Origin: Heterodera schachtii
Lineage: Eukaryota; Nematoda; Chromadorea; Rhabditida; Heteroderidae
Length of the DNA stretch: 64,000 bases
Reading direction: 5' to 3'
Assembly (NCBI GenBank): GCA_023374025.1
Contig: SIJG01000037.1
Span: 337,680-401,679 of the forward strand
How positions within the stretch are numbered: position 1 is the first letter of the stretch; each line of letters starts with the position of its first letter. The notes beneath the pieces were generated by a model. It was not told where the DNA came from. It made no database searches and saw only the letters and a list, made by a program, of their open reading frames with translations. Shown here one piece after another: positions 48,193 through 63,364 of this stretch. Made by a program: the position numbers and the translations under genes.

Positions 48193-51100
48193 TTAGAGTG
48201 CCGTCATCGCTTCGTCTGTCGCTCCCTTTTCCTCGTCGTCTCTCTCTCCCAGCGTTTTCCTCAGCAATGGGCGCACGTAAATGTGAGGCGGCGATGGTTT
48301 GCTGTCGCCCTTTGCGCCGTTGTTTTCATAGCCATTGGCACTGGGGATGATTTTCACTTCGGCCAAATAACAGCTGGCGATTGCGGCACTTTGGGGAGGG
48401 GAGGGCGGCGGGCGCGCACTTCGGTCACTCTGTCAAACGACACGAACACTGAACGCACTCTCAACCGGCGACCAACTTTTCCTAGCGACCGAAGTCTTTG
48501 ACGGGACATCGCTTTGTTCCGTTCGGCGCCTTCTTCACAGCCGCTGTCTTCGTCTTCGCCCTCCTCCCCACCGTTGGCGTACAAATGACGCGCACAGCGA
48601 AGCACCAACGGACAGTTGCAGGGACAGTGGCACAAGTGGTGGCTGTGCACGTGCTGCTGCTGGGGCGACAGCCAAACGGGCGAATCCGCGCCGCCGGAAG
48701 AGTCCAACGCCCTCGTGCAGTTCCGCTTCTGCTGTTGTGTTGCTAAATAACTTTTGTCTCTTCCACTCATCAATCGGCTTCTGGGTTCTCCTTATGCCCG
48801 CTTCATAAATTGAGCCTTTTTTGGGGCATTCATTGAATTAATTTGGGGGAGAGGGGACATTCGAAAATTGACCTAAAATACAGTGAAGGCGCGGAATCAG
48901 CTACTTAGCAAATTCCTTCAAATTTAAAAAAATGCCCTCGAAAATAGCGCTCCACCAAGTAATGGGATGAGGAGGAAAAAGTCACCAAATTTCGCTCTTT
49001 GCCCCCCCCCCCCCCCCGGAGGCCTCCCACGTTTTGAGTTCCATCTTCAATAATTTATAGCCATTTTCTGTCATTGCTTCTCACTTTTACTTTTTCCTTT
49101 CTCTTCCTCTCTTTCGTCCTTTTTCTCTACCGTTTCGTCTTCTTCCATCTCTGAGAATGATTTCAAACACAAAAACCGTTCTTTGCAGCTGTTTTTTGTC
49201 CTCACAAAATGAATTCTGTTTTTGAAAGGGAAAAATCTTTTTCATTGACCAATTAATTAATTTAAAAAGAAACACAAACAGAAAAACTTCTCGGTAATCG
49301 CTGTTGAAAATCAGCTAAATAAAATGGGTAATAAATTTAATTTACAAAATTGGGAAATTCACATAAATGACGCAATTGACGGAAGAATTGAAGATGACCA
49401 AAAAGTTGCTGGCATCGGAGAGAAGATTTAGGAGAAGGGCGTCGGGTTCGAAGAAAGTCTCGATCAAATTGACGATAAGGGCGAGAGTGTTGCAGCACAA
49501 AAACAGCACGACCACCTGCCAAAACAGCGGCTGATCATCGATCAGCGGAAAGATTTTGCAAAAGTCCCCACAATTGACGCCATCCGATGGCATTCCATCG
49601 ATCCGTCCGACTGACCATGATCATCGTGATGGTCTCATCGGAGCCAGGGGTCGCTTTCGGAAGGGGCGGAAATTGGGCCAAAGTGCCGCCCAAAAGAGCA
49701 GCCTGCAATGTGCGGCTGGCGCTGGTATCGCTGAGAGTTCCGATGGGGGCCGTGGTGCCGTAAACTTTGCTGTGGCCCCCGGGGGAAACTCGACCGGCGG
49801 AATTTGCCATCGCCGTTCACGCTGAGCTGTCTCTTGGACGAGTCGGCCGCAAGAAGCTTCTTCTGTTGGGCGGCTTTGGTAGGGATGGAGGAGACCGAAC
49901 AATTGCTGAATCGGCCGAGCGGAGATTAATTAATTAATCAATAATAATTAATTAATGCGAGGCAATGCCAAAGGCAATTCACTGCTCACCTTTTCTTCTT
50001 CTTTCGCATTTGATTTGCTTCCACCGATTTGCACCAAATGATCAGCACATTGAGAATGAGCAGCCAAGAGAAGGGAAGCAAAGTCATGACGATCATATAA
50101 AGATAAACTGAGGGGAGAGAGAAGGGATAAAGCGAAAAGGACGGGGGGGGGGGAGAGACCGTTGTAAACGGTGTTAATGTTGAAGAACAAAGTGGTGGGG
50201 CAAATCTCGACAATCATTTCCTTCAATGGGAATTCGAAGTTTCCCGGCACTTTTCGGCCTTTCCTTTGCCATTCTTTGCCCCAACCGAACTTTGCTTCCC
50301 TCGTGGATACAATGGCGAAGATTGAACTGTGGAAAACGTAGTGAATTGTAAAGCACGGACGCCAAAACAATGCAACCGACGATTCGTTGTGCCCTTTTCA
50401 CCGTACAATGCCTTTTGGCATTGGAGCGCCAGCAAACCTAAAAAAATCAGAAATGAAAAGACATTTTTAAAGGAGTGAACTTACACAAACGTAACAGTCG
50501 AAAGCAGCCGCGACAGTGAAGTAAATGGAGCACGACTGGGCCATGTACCCTAAAGCAATGGGAGGAATTGGCACAATGCCAAAAGCAAAGGCACCAAAGG
50601 GAAGAGTGTAAACGGTGGTGTACGGAGACTGGACAAGTTGAGGGATGTAGGAACGAGCTAGACAATGAAGCGATGAAAACGTGAAATTAAAGGGGGGAGG
50701 GGAAGGGCCGACCCGAGTCGACCCAGAAGATGAACAGGCCGGTGATGACCACGAAGAAGTCGGAGCAGGCCAAGTACAGCAAGTACGTGTTGGACGAGTT
50801 TCTCATTCGCGAGCGCGAATAAACGAACACATTGACCACGTTGGTAATGACGCCGAAGGCGGAGAGAGAGGGGAGCATAATGATGATGACGATGTAGTTG
50901 AACCAGGCGTACAGCGGGGAGTAATCCTCGTGTTGCAAATCAGAGCAGATGCCTAAAGGAAAAAGGATAAACGGAAAGATGGAAACCCCAGCAGCAGTCG
51001 CAGCACATTCTGAGGCGTTGAATACGTCGGGCTGAGCAGCCATAATACTGTAACGAGGCGGGGTATACGGTACAAAAAGGGGGGGGGGGGACAAAAGCAC

Positions 51101-51199
51101 CGACCGATCAACTCACCTGGGGAAGAAGGGAATGATGCCCGGAGTTTCCACAACGGTAAAGCTTCCCTCGCTCTCAAAGAATTCAGTTTCGTTTTCCAT
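48193..51199 (-). CDS. FMRFamide-receptor-like peptide GPCR
   Basis: Rhodopsin-class seven-helix receptor. Start 51199 (MENETEFFESEGSFTVV) with donor CCCAG|GTGAGT joins in phase at TTACAG (about 51052) to MAAQPDVFNASEC, with an N-glycosylation site. TM1 is FNYIVIIIMLPSLSAFGVIT; TM2 is NTYLLYLACSDFFVVITGLF. TM3 (about 50560-50480) ends AAAFDCYVCV and then CWRSNAKRHCT, so the usual DRY is DCY. TM4 is IVGCIVLASVLYNSLRF; the loop has EICPTTLFFNINTVYN; TM5 is VMTLLPFSWLLILNVLIIW. TM6-TM7 (about 49590-49340) has LFWQVVVLFLCCNTLALIVN and LLSDASNFLVIFNSSVNCVI, the typical FMRFamide-receptor TM7. The cytoplasmic tail is probably encoded at 48780-48193, but those joins are inferred. Confidence 0.8.
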
Positions 51200-51299
51200 T
51201 GCCCCCTTTTGACTGATCATTTTCACGGAAGAGCTCCTTCAGTAAGATATTAGAAGGGCCTAAAGAAATGAAATTGAAGAGAAACGCAATTGGAATTAG

Positions 51300-51610
51300 T
51301 GAAAATTGGGGGGGGGGGGAGGGAGGGAGAGAGATATTGCCGGGGGGAGAGAAAGGGAGGGGAGAGATATTGCCGGGGGGAGAGAAAGGGAGGGGAGAGA
51401 TATTGCCGGGGCGAATGATTGTGGGGGTGCCGGACAGAGCAGCAGAAGCACATTGGTAATTTGGCTCCAAGGGGAATCGGCCAGGCTCATCTTAGCCCAA
51501 AAATTCATCCTAGTGGAGGATGAAAATAAAAAAGAATTCGGCGAAAAAAGAAAAGGGGACGATGGCCGATGACGATTTTGGCACATTGGTTTTGAGCGGA
51601 AGGAGCGGAT

Positions 51611-51641
<31 letters not shown>

Positions 51642-51830
51642 AGGAGAAATGGAAGAGGGGGGAGGGGGGGGGGATGAAGCCGAAGGGTGGCCAAGCCGAA
51701 GCAACTCTCATGGGACAAATTTGACGAAGAGAAGAAAGGAAAGTGAAAGAAGCCAAGGAAGGAATGGGGGGGGGGACAAGCGGAAAGTGTCGGGGGGGGG
51801 GGGGGGAGGGGGTGACTCATTAGCCATATC
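51300..51830. repeat. G-run-rich simple sequence upstream of the GPCR
   Basis: Includes a three-copy unit GGGAGGGGAGAGATATTGCC (51340-51410), an uninterrupted run of 28 G at 51614-51641 and shorter G-runs to 51810. Low-complexity Pro-rich translations here are not genes. Confidence 0.85.
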
Positions 51831-52529
51831 CCTCTCATCCCTCCCCCATCAATCATTTATTTCTATCAGCCATTAATTGTCCTAAAATTAATTACCGTCG
51901 TCCATTGTCCTTTTATCGCTTCGCTTTTTGTTCTCTGTCCGTCCAATGTGAATCCAATTAATATAATTCAATTATTGGTGATCAGAAACCGTCGATTAAA
52001 ATAAGCAATTTTCAACGACCGATCATTTAACCCTTAGGCGATTAAACCGTTTAAATGCATAATTTTTGTGTAACAAATTCCTTTGAGTTTGTTTTAGAGT
52101 AATTACGACTAACAAATCACTGCTAATCGGATAAATCTCCCAATTGTCCGTTCATTTTCGTCTTCTGATTTCGATGGGTGGGCCTTTTGTTAAATAGAAA
52201 AAAACTGCTAAAATGAAAAAAAAAACAGAAATAAATAACAATTGTTCATATTGAATTGATGGCGAAGGAATGGCACAAAAAATGGAAAATAAATGACAAA
52301 TTGAAGAGAAAAAGACGGAAAAGAGCGTAAAAGATCACACTTTGGAAAAAAGAGAAGAAAAGAGAAAAAAGGAGAAAAATTTTTAAAAAAATACTCAAAT
52401 CAAAAAAAAAAAAAAAAACAGATTTTGGAATAAAAAAATTCATCAAAAATTAGAAAAACAGCAGAAACAACAATCCGATAAATTGGCACAAAATGAAAGA
52501 AAAACAAAAACATAATAGAAAAAGATGAA
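51831..52529. other. intergenic, AT-rich
   Basis: No gene or known repeat recognised. A run of 17 A lies near 52403. Confidence 0.4.
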
Positions 52530-52569
52530 TTGAAATGTGCAAGTGACAGAAACGGAGGAGTCAATTGGA

Positions 52570-52612
52570 GAAAAAGGGGAAAGAGAGAGGGGGGGAGGAT
52601 AGAGAGGGAGCG

Positions 52613-52690
<78 letters not shown>

Positions 52691-52965
52691 AGGAGAGAGG
52701 AAGAGAGAGCGGAGGAGGAGAAGAGAGAGAGGAGGAGGGGAGAGAGAGAGGAGAGAGAGAGAGAGAGAGAGGAGAGGGAGAGAGAGAGGGAAGAGGAGGG
52801 GGAGAGAGGCAGGGGGAAGAGGAGAGAGAGGAGAGAGAGGAGAGAAGAGGGAGAGAGAGGGGAGAGAGAGAGAGTGAGGAGAGAGTGGAAAGAGAGGAGA
52901 GGGATAGAGTTAGAGAGATGACGAGGAGTGAGAGAGAGAGAGAGATGAGAGGAGAGACGGGGAGG
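52570..52965. repeat. GA microsatellite, about 400 bp
   Basis: (GA)n with GGA and AGG interruptions. Open frames in several phases are Arg/Glu or Ser/Leu low complexity. Confidence 0.9.
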
Positions 52966-53424
52966 GAGAAGCATTACAATCTGACAGAATAAAGACAATG
53001 TGAAATAATTTTTCCAATTTAAGTTTAAGAAAACATAAATTTATCAGTCGGCAGCGATTAATTAATGAAATTTTGTGCCGAGGAATTAAACGGACAAAAA
53101 GAAAGGAAATGAGGCAAAACAAAGCGAAGAAAGGTCAAAAAGGGAAATTGGACCGATGAATGAGGTAAAAAAGGGTCGAAGAAAGAGTTGTCACCACAAA
53201 TAAAAGGCCAAAAAAGTTGGGAAAGAGCGGAAGGGAAAAAATGCAAATTCGGAAGAGAAAAGAAACAGAAGAGAAAGAGGGCAAACGAAGAAGCAAATTC
53301 AAATTCGAAAGTGGGCAAAAAATGAAAAGTCAAAGGAAAAAAGGGGAAAACGGAGAAAAAGGGAAAGGGAAAAAAGGGAACAAAGGTTGGCTAACAACCG
53401 GCGGATGGGAGTGACCCCTCCCCC

Positions 53425-53610
53425 TGGGGGGGGGGATAATGGCACCTGGACAATCCGTCAATGAATAATCCACTAGCTAAATTTATTTTTAAAACGAAAA
53501 ATTTATGTAAAATGAAGTTAAATGAAAAAATTAAATAACAATTTTGTGCACAAAAAACTAAATTTCATGACGAATTGTCCATTGACGGATTGCCCCCCCC
53601 CCCCCTCTTT
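53425..53610. repeat. small foldback with CAATCCGTCAATG ends
   Basis: The left side has GGGGGGG...GGACAATCCGTCAATG. The right side has CATTGACGGATTG followed by a run of 14 C, the reverse complement. The AT-rich interior is about 100 bp. It resembles a very short inverted-repeat element; no clear target duplication. Confidence 0.6.
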
Positions 53611-56368
53611 CAGCTAACAGAGGTCGAAAAATAAAATGTTATTTTGAAAAGCGATTTATTATTTGTATAAACTGTGTAATGACGAAAAATAAAGCCAAAA
53701 AAGTTCACTGAAAAGGATTCTCCTCGACTCGCGAATTAATGAAGCCAATGAGGCGTAAATAATAAATTGAGTTTATTTATTTTTAATGTAATTTAATAAT
53801 TTAACAGTGTACGATCCTTTTAATTGGGTTTCCTCGTCGGGCACTTTCGCAGCTTTTGCTCTGTTCGACCAAACTCAGCTGGCCATAATTGGGTCACAGT
53901 TTCTCGTACGAAAATTAATCTGCTGAAAGATAATCCTCGGAGAAAACATTTCCGAATTCATTACAAAAAAATCAATGCCAAAGTTTTTTTTTTTTTGTTT
54001 TTTGTTTTTGCATTTTTTATTAATAATTCATTTTTATGGATAAATCATAACAAAAAATGGAATGAGAGATAATTATTTGGTGGCTAAAGCTAATTAAAGG
54101 TCGGTTCACAGAATGAAAAGGGCAAAAGCCGCAGCGACAGACTGAGAATTTATCCGCTCGAAATGAGTCCTTTGAATCTGCCAAATTGGATGAATTTTGC
54201 TGTGGCCGCTGGAGACAGAAATGCCGTGGCACTTTGGGTGTTACGAAAGTGTTAATTCAGTCGTCCCACCCATTAATAAATCCATGCAAATGCTAATGCA
54301 AATTAACAAAATATTCAGTTCTCTCTTCCAGCTTAAAATGTTTGGCTTTCTTTTTTAAACTTCTAATTAATCTCAATTTATAAATAATTTTTTCATTTTT
54401 TTGGAATAAATTTGAAAATAAAAACATTTATTTAATTGCATTCTAAAGTTTAAAATTATATGCACTAAACTGGAAACAGCTCGAAATGCATAAAAACATA
54501 AATTAGGTAGCTGGGTTTGAAGCTCATAGTCATAGGGTGATGCTTCCGTATGATATTTTGCATATTTTTTTCATATTTCGGCATTTTTTCAAAAAGTCCT
54601 TTTTAGAAGACTCCCTTTATTAAAGCACTAAAAAATCAATTAGCTATTTTTGAGAGTTTTAGCTTAATCAATTTGGATATATGATTTTTGTCCAATCTTA
54701 GTTAGGAGTGCGAAATATACGAGAAATGTCTGCCGGCAAGCGAACCGCGGGGGGGGGGGCGTCCCCCGAAAGTCGGCCGGCCATCGCCCCCGCCCCCTTT
54801 CGGTGCCCTCCTCCCCATTTTGTTTCACCTCTCCGCTTCTCCCATCCGTCCTTATGCTTCTGCTAGGAACTGGCTATCCCATCCCATCATCGGTCCTCGC
54901 GATGAACAAACAAAGGAAACGAAAGGGGCGGGGGAAGGATGGGCTGACGGGAAGGTGGGGGGGGGGGAAAGACCACTGAACACCGCCGACCGACCGATCG
55001 CCGACTGTCCACCGTCGTGGTCATCTTCTGCTGATCAGCGAGTCGCGACGAGTGAGCAAGTCGATTTGCTTCTTCCTCCCATTTCTGCCCCTCTTCCCAA
55101 TTTCGTCCGCTTCCCCTCACTTTCCTCCAAACTTCCGGCATGCGCTTTCCGCCCCTCCTCCGCCCCCTCCTCCTTCTCCTTGGCCTTCTTCCGTCGATTG
55201 TTCTCTTCGGCAGTGCCCAACTCGACTTCGTCCCCCTGGAAGACCATGGACGCCATCACTCGTCCATAATGGGCCCGTGTCTGGACAGAGGTGGTAGGCC
55301 AAAGTTGTAAGGCTCAGAATAAATCCGACTTTCTAATGGTCGTGAAGGACAATTTTGTGACAAACTGAAGCGCTTTTGCAATGACTTTAAATACCAAACA
55401 CTGATAAACAAAGAGTGCAGGGCGACGTGCGGACGCTGCTAATTAACGAATGATTGACCAATTAATCCATACGATGCCAAACTCATTCATTTCAATTTCC
55501 GAATATTTCTTAATTACCTATGCTTTAGTTTAACTTTAAATATCTTCTGCCAAAAGCACAACTCATAACAATTGTTCATTTATAGATGTATAATTTTATT
55601 AAATATAATAATTAAAACGATGTCATTTTAAAAATCATTCACAAAGAAAAATATGTATAAATAAAAAAATTAAAATAATTTCACACATTTTCCGGTTTTC
55701 GTTGTGCTTGAATAAAAAAAACCGAGTGAGGCTAATACATTAAAAAAAAGAAGGTGTTTAGGGGTAGTTCGATAATTAGTACAGCACTCGAGAGTCTCGG
55801 ACTCGAACCAACAAATGGCACATAAATGAAATAATAGAGATAATTGCAGGAAACAGTGCCGGGTATTTGGGTGTTTGGGGTTCCTGTTCAGGAAAAAATT
55901 ATATGTGACGAAGTAAACTTTCAGATTTTCTCTATTAACAGAGATATAAAAAAATAAACGATAAATGAGAGATGTTGAGATATTTTTTTTCTCTGTACTC
56001 TCTATTATTGGTTTTCTCTCGTTTTAGTTATACAAAAATTTAAATTTTTTTTTGGCACGATAACTTTAATAGAAAATGAATGAAATAATAAGAAAAGAAC
56101 AGACACGCAAGGCATGTATGTAGTATGTATTTGTATTGCATAATATGTACTACTGTAGTATATTCAAGCGAAAATGCATATCAATGCTGCTAAATACTAT
56201 ACTCTCATTCATTAGATGTTCATTCGCAGTACTAACCGAAATATTGATTCACCTTTTCTTTATTTATTTCGAAATTTTTGAAATTTATTAGCTACTTACC
56301 TAATTCGTATAATTTTCTTTTCATTAGGTACTTTTCTGAATTCTCTTCGCTTTTCTTTATCTGTAAAA
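53611..56368. other. long intergenic region, no gene recognised
   Basis: AT-rich to 54.7 kb, a GC-rich island at 54.72-55.30 kb with poly-G runs (54749, 54957), then AT-rich. Open frames in the island are short and lack domains. The flank of the DDX5/17 gene begins about 56.2 kb. Confidence 0.4.
55775..56040 (+). repeat. dispersed repeat, copy 3, with adjacent tRNA-like fragment
   Basis: CAGATTTTCTCTATTAACAGAGATATAAAA...ATGAGAGATGTTGAG and CTCTCTATTATTG (55920-56010) match copies 1 and 2. Just before it, GAGTCTCGGACTCGAACC (55790-55807) reads on the minus strand as a tRNA T-arm-like sequence. Confidence 0.55.
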
Positions 56369-59874
<3,506 letters not shown>

Positions 59875-60091
59875 ATGGGAGGAAAAACGAATGGAGAAGA
59901 AAGAGTGTGCATCGGAAGAACCATACTAAGAGAATTTCTAAGGTGTTGGAGCGAGAAAGTATTTTTAGTTAAAACCAACTTAGTTTTAAGATTTTTTGCT
60001 CTAATGCCTTATTTGCTTATATATTTTTTCAATTAATGAAATTTCCACGTATATTTTCTGTCATTGATTGCGTTTTTTGATTAAAGTCCAT

Positions 60092-60328
60092 TCATTCGTC
60101 GCGACTTATTCTATCGTTTCCTCTTCTCATCCCAATTCTCGCTACGCTTCTCTTTCGTTCCTTTAAAGGTCCAATAAATTCTCTGTTTGGTGTTAATGTA
60201 ACTTTTTCGTGCATTTCATTTAAAAGAGATAGCACTTGTTGCTGCTGTTTTGTGAAAACCTTTTTCTGTTCGAATTTCCCCTTTTCCGTTGGGTGTTCCT
60301 TCCCCCCCCCCCTTTTCGTCTTCGTTTC
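60092..60328 (-). CDS. terminal exon of an unrecognised gene
   Basis: A minus-strand exon after an AAACAG acceptor at 60329-60331. It opens with a Lys/Gly/Glu-rich stretch, then VFTKQQQQVLSLLNEMHEKV and TLTPNREFIGPLKERKRSVA, and stops with TGA at 60092. The composition is clearly protein-like and helical. Upstream exons on the same strand (about 61-62.3 kb) could not be assigned. It is convergent with the DDX gene, 217 bp apart. Function unknown. Confidence 0.4.
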   Translation of the reverse strand, partial: ETKTKRGGGKEHPTEKGKFEQKKVFTKQQQQVLSLLNEMHEKVTLTPNREFIGPLKERKRSVARIGMRRGNDRISRDE

Positions 60329-60583
60329 CTGTTTGGAAAGGGAGTGAAATGAAATGATAAAGGGAAGGGACGGAGAAAGGGGAAGAAGGTATTGAATTCC
60401 ACGAATTGACAGCGAGCGAAGGGATGTGAATAATTTGAGATTTGCGAAAGTTGCGGAAGACAATGAAATGAACGAAGAGAGGGGGAAACGAATAAGACAA
60501 TAATAAGACAATCGATCAACGGGGGACAAAACATCCGCAGAGATTGGCCATCGGAAAGCGCAAATTAAGGGAAAATTTGGCAT

Positions 60584-62580
60584 TTTATTAGGGCAAAAAG
60601 AAAAACAAATGAATTAAAAGTCAGCTCACTTAAGAGGTGTTTCCGTTTCACTTGCTCTCTCAATTTTGTTCATTAATCCGAGAGAAAGAAAAAGAGAATT
60701 GGGAAAAATATTTAAAAAAAGAGGGGAGAGATTCATTAGAGACAAAGGAAAGGGGGGGGGGCAATTAAGGACGGAATCGGTCAATGACCAATAATTAAAT
60801 AATAATGCCTGATTATTAGTTCAGTTCCTCTCCCCTTTCCCTCGTCGTCTTCTCCCTCTTCCTTTCGTGCCGTTCTCTCCTCCTTTTCTTCTTTTGCCCC
60901 TTCTCCCTCATTTTTTCTTTCCATTCGCTCCAACCTTTTCCCATTTTCATATCCAAGCGGCTTTTGCCCACAATTTAAATTTTGCTTTTCTCAATGCGAT
61001 TGATCCTCGGGGAGCGCAAATCCCTCGTCGGCTAATCCCCCGAAAGTCGCGACTTTTCTCTGACCCACCAACGCCAGCAGAGAGGCGGGGGGGGGGGGGG
61101 CTAAGCTCTCCCAAAGCCCACCCATTTGGAAACTCATCCCCTCCATCCCCCCCACCCCCCCCCTCTCCAATTCCCCCCATTTTCCTTTTCCCTATTCTCC
61201 CCTCCCTCCCCCTCTTTCTCTTGTCCCATTCCCTCCTCTTTTTCCACCATTCCTTCCCCCCTCCGTTTGGTCCCTTTTTATAAACTTCCTTCCTCATCCC
61301 ATTAATTGTCTCATTTGCCCACATTTATTCATCCCCCCAAAACACTCGGTTCCACCGCCGCAGAGGGCGCATCCCCGTCATTTTCACCTTTTGCTAAGCA
61401 AAGCGAAGGGGGGGGGGGAAACCACGTTTGGGAAGTGACAGAAGAAAAGGACAAAAAGTGGGGGACGAAAGACCGACGGACGGACGACCACACAAACATT
61501 GGGAGAAAAAGAAGGAAGACAGCAAAAGAAAGCAGTGCATCCGATGCTTTCCCTTTCAAATTGAATCAGTCGGATGAATAAATGCCATAATTCATTCACT
61601 AATTATACTAATTTGTACCTTTGGGAGGGCACTCAAAAAGAGAAAAGTTGGAAGATGAGGTGATTAGTCCAATCTCAACGCCAAAATGATTGACAAATGA
61701 GCACGGCCCTGCCAATGAACAGAAGCAGCAAATGCCCTCCCCCCTCTGTTGATTCATCCTCTCTTCCCTCCCCCATCTCTTCCTTCCCCTCCTTCCCCTC
61801 CTCCGCTCACTTCCCTTCACTTCCCCTCCTCCCTCTCTCTCCTCCCCCTCTTCCCCTCTTCCCCCCTTCCTCTCCCTTCCTCTACCCCCTCTCGCTTCTC
61901 TCTTTCTTCCCCCTCCCTCTCCTATTTCCCCTCCTCTCCTCCGCCTTTTCCCCCTTCCCCCCTCGTTCTCTCTTCCCCTCTCCCCCTCTCTTCCGCCATT
62001 TCCTTCCCTTGCCATCCCTCCCCCAATTCGTCCTCCATCCCCTTTTTCATTCTCATCATTTTCTCGGAATTGCCTCAAAATCAGCAAAAATTCATTCATC
62101 ACTTTTTTTGTCGTGACAGTCGACGAAAGATCGCTGCTGCGCTGGTGGGAAGGAAAGAGTTGCTTACGCGCATCCAAAAGCGAAGGATGGAGCCAATTAG
62201 CTCGTCCTGTGACCCCAATCCTTGCGCCACGGCGGACGACCTTCGCCAATTGCCTTCCTTCCTCAAATCCCCTCAAATCCGTTCTTTTCTCCCTCAAATC
62301 CGTTCTCTCTTCTCTTTTCATCCCCATTTTCCTCCTCCTTTTCCCCTCTTTTTATCAAACTTTTGCTAAATTTTCTATCGGCATTTTCTTTACTCAAAGG
62401 GCAAATGAATCGTTTTACTTCTGCTCCTAAACACACAAATTGCTTCTTAAATCGCCCACTGTTTTATGGGACGGCCTTTTCCCATTTCCCATCCCCCGTT
62501 GTTCTTTTTGTTCTTTTCTGCGGCTTATGTGAAGTCAAATCGCGCAACTTTGGTCAGAAAACGATACGCAAATAAAAACA
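60584..62580. other. low-complexity region, no gene called
   Basis: Mostly CT-rich simple sequence (61.1-61.3 and 61.74-62.05 kb) with poly-G and poly-C runs. A short block at 62115-62260 is open in both strands (plus: AALVGRKELLTRIQKRRMEP; minus: LIGSILRFWMRVSNSFLPTS) and may be an exon, but strand and family cannot be decided. Confidence 0.35.
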
Positions 62581-62599
62581 GCACAACTTTTTGCTTTTA

Positions 62600-62740
62600 A
62601 AATACACAATTATTTAATTAATTATTTTAATTAATTAATTTACATTTTCTTTTTTAATAAATTAATTAATTTACATTTTCTTTTTTAATAAATTAATTAA
62701 TTTACATTTTCCTTTTTAGTAAATGAATTGATTTACATTT
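62600..62740. repeat. 31-bp AT tandem repeat
   Basis: Three to four copies of TTTACATTTTCTTTTTTAAT plus AAATTAATTAA, the last copies diverged. Confidence 0.85.
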
Positions 62741-63364
62741 ATTTCCAATGCCAAAGTCTGTCCTCTTTTCCCTTCCCCCATTTTCTTCTTCCGTTCCTTT
62801 CATTCCGTTCCGTTTCCCTTTATTCCTTCTCTCATCCAAACTCTTTTCTTCTGCTATTAAAATTTCATCCAAATTCGACAAATCCCTTCCAGAAGAAGCC
62901 TGTTCCCCTCCACCGCTTTCAGCGGGGAATCTCCCAAATCTGACGGCTCTGACGCCCCCCCCCCTCCCCCCCCCCATTTCCCACCTCTCCCCGCGCGCCT
63001 TTTGTCCCCCTCTTTCTCTTTCATTCTTCCGTCGACGTCAAAAACTCGCCAAAAAGCGCCATTATCCCTTCGCTCCCCTCCCTGCCTATTGTCATTGTCA
63101 TGGTTGTCGTTGTGTTAAGCGCATAACAATCACTCCAATCACTTCCCCCCCCCCTCCGAATGCCCCCTCTTCCCTCTCCTCCCCCCCCTCTTTCCTCCCC
63201 CTCCCCCTCCACCTCTTCCCCTTTCTCCTCTTCCGCAACCCTTCCCAATGCCCTCTCCCCTCCTTCCCTTTTCTCCCTGTCCATCGCTTCCTCTTCCGCT
63301 TCTCTTCTCACCTCTTCCGCTCTCTTCCCCCACTGTTTTGTCTGTTTCTGTTTAGGTTTGTCCA

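Noticed and set aside
48103..48746. Plus-strand open frames opposite the GPCR tail
   Set aside because: They are shadows of the minus-strand coding sequence, and no family is recognised.
52561..52998. Ser/Leu-rich or Arg/Glu-rich protein
   Set aside because: GA microsatellite read in different frames.
61697..62116. Ser/Pro-rich open frames in CT-rich DNA
   Set aside because: Simple-sequence translations without splice structure or domains.
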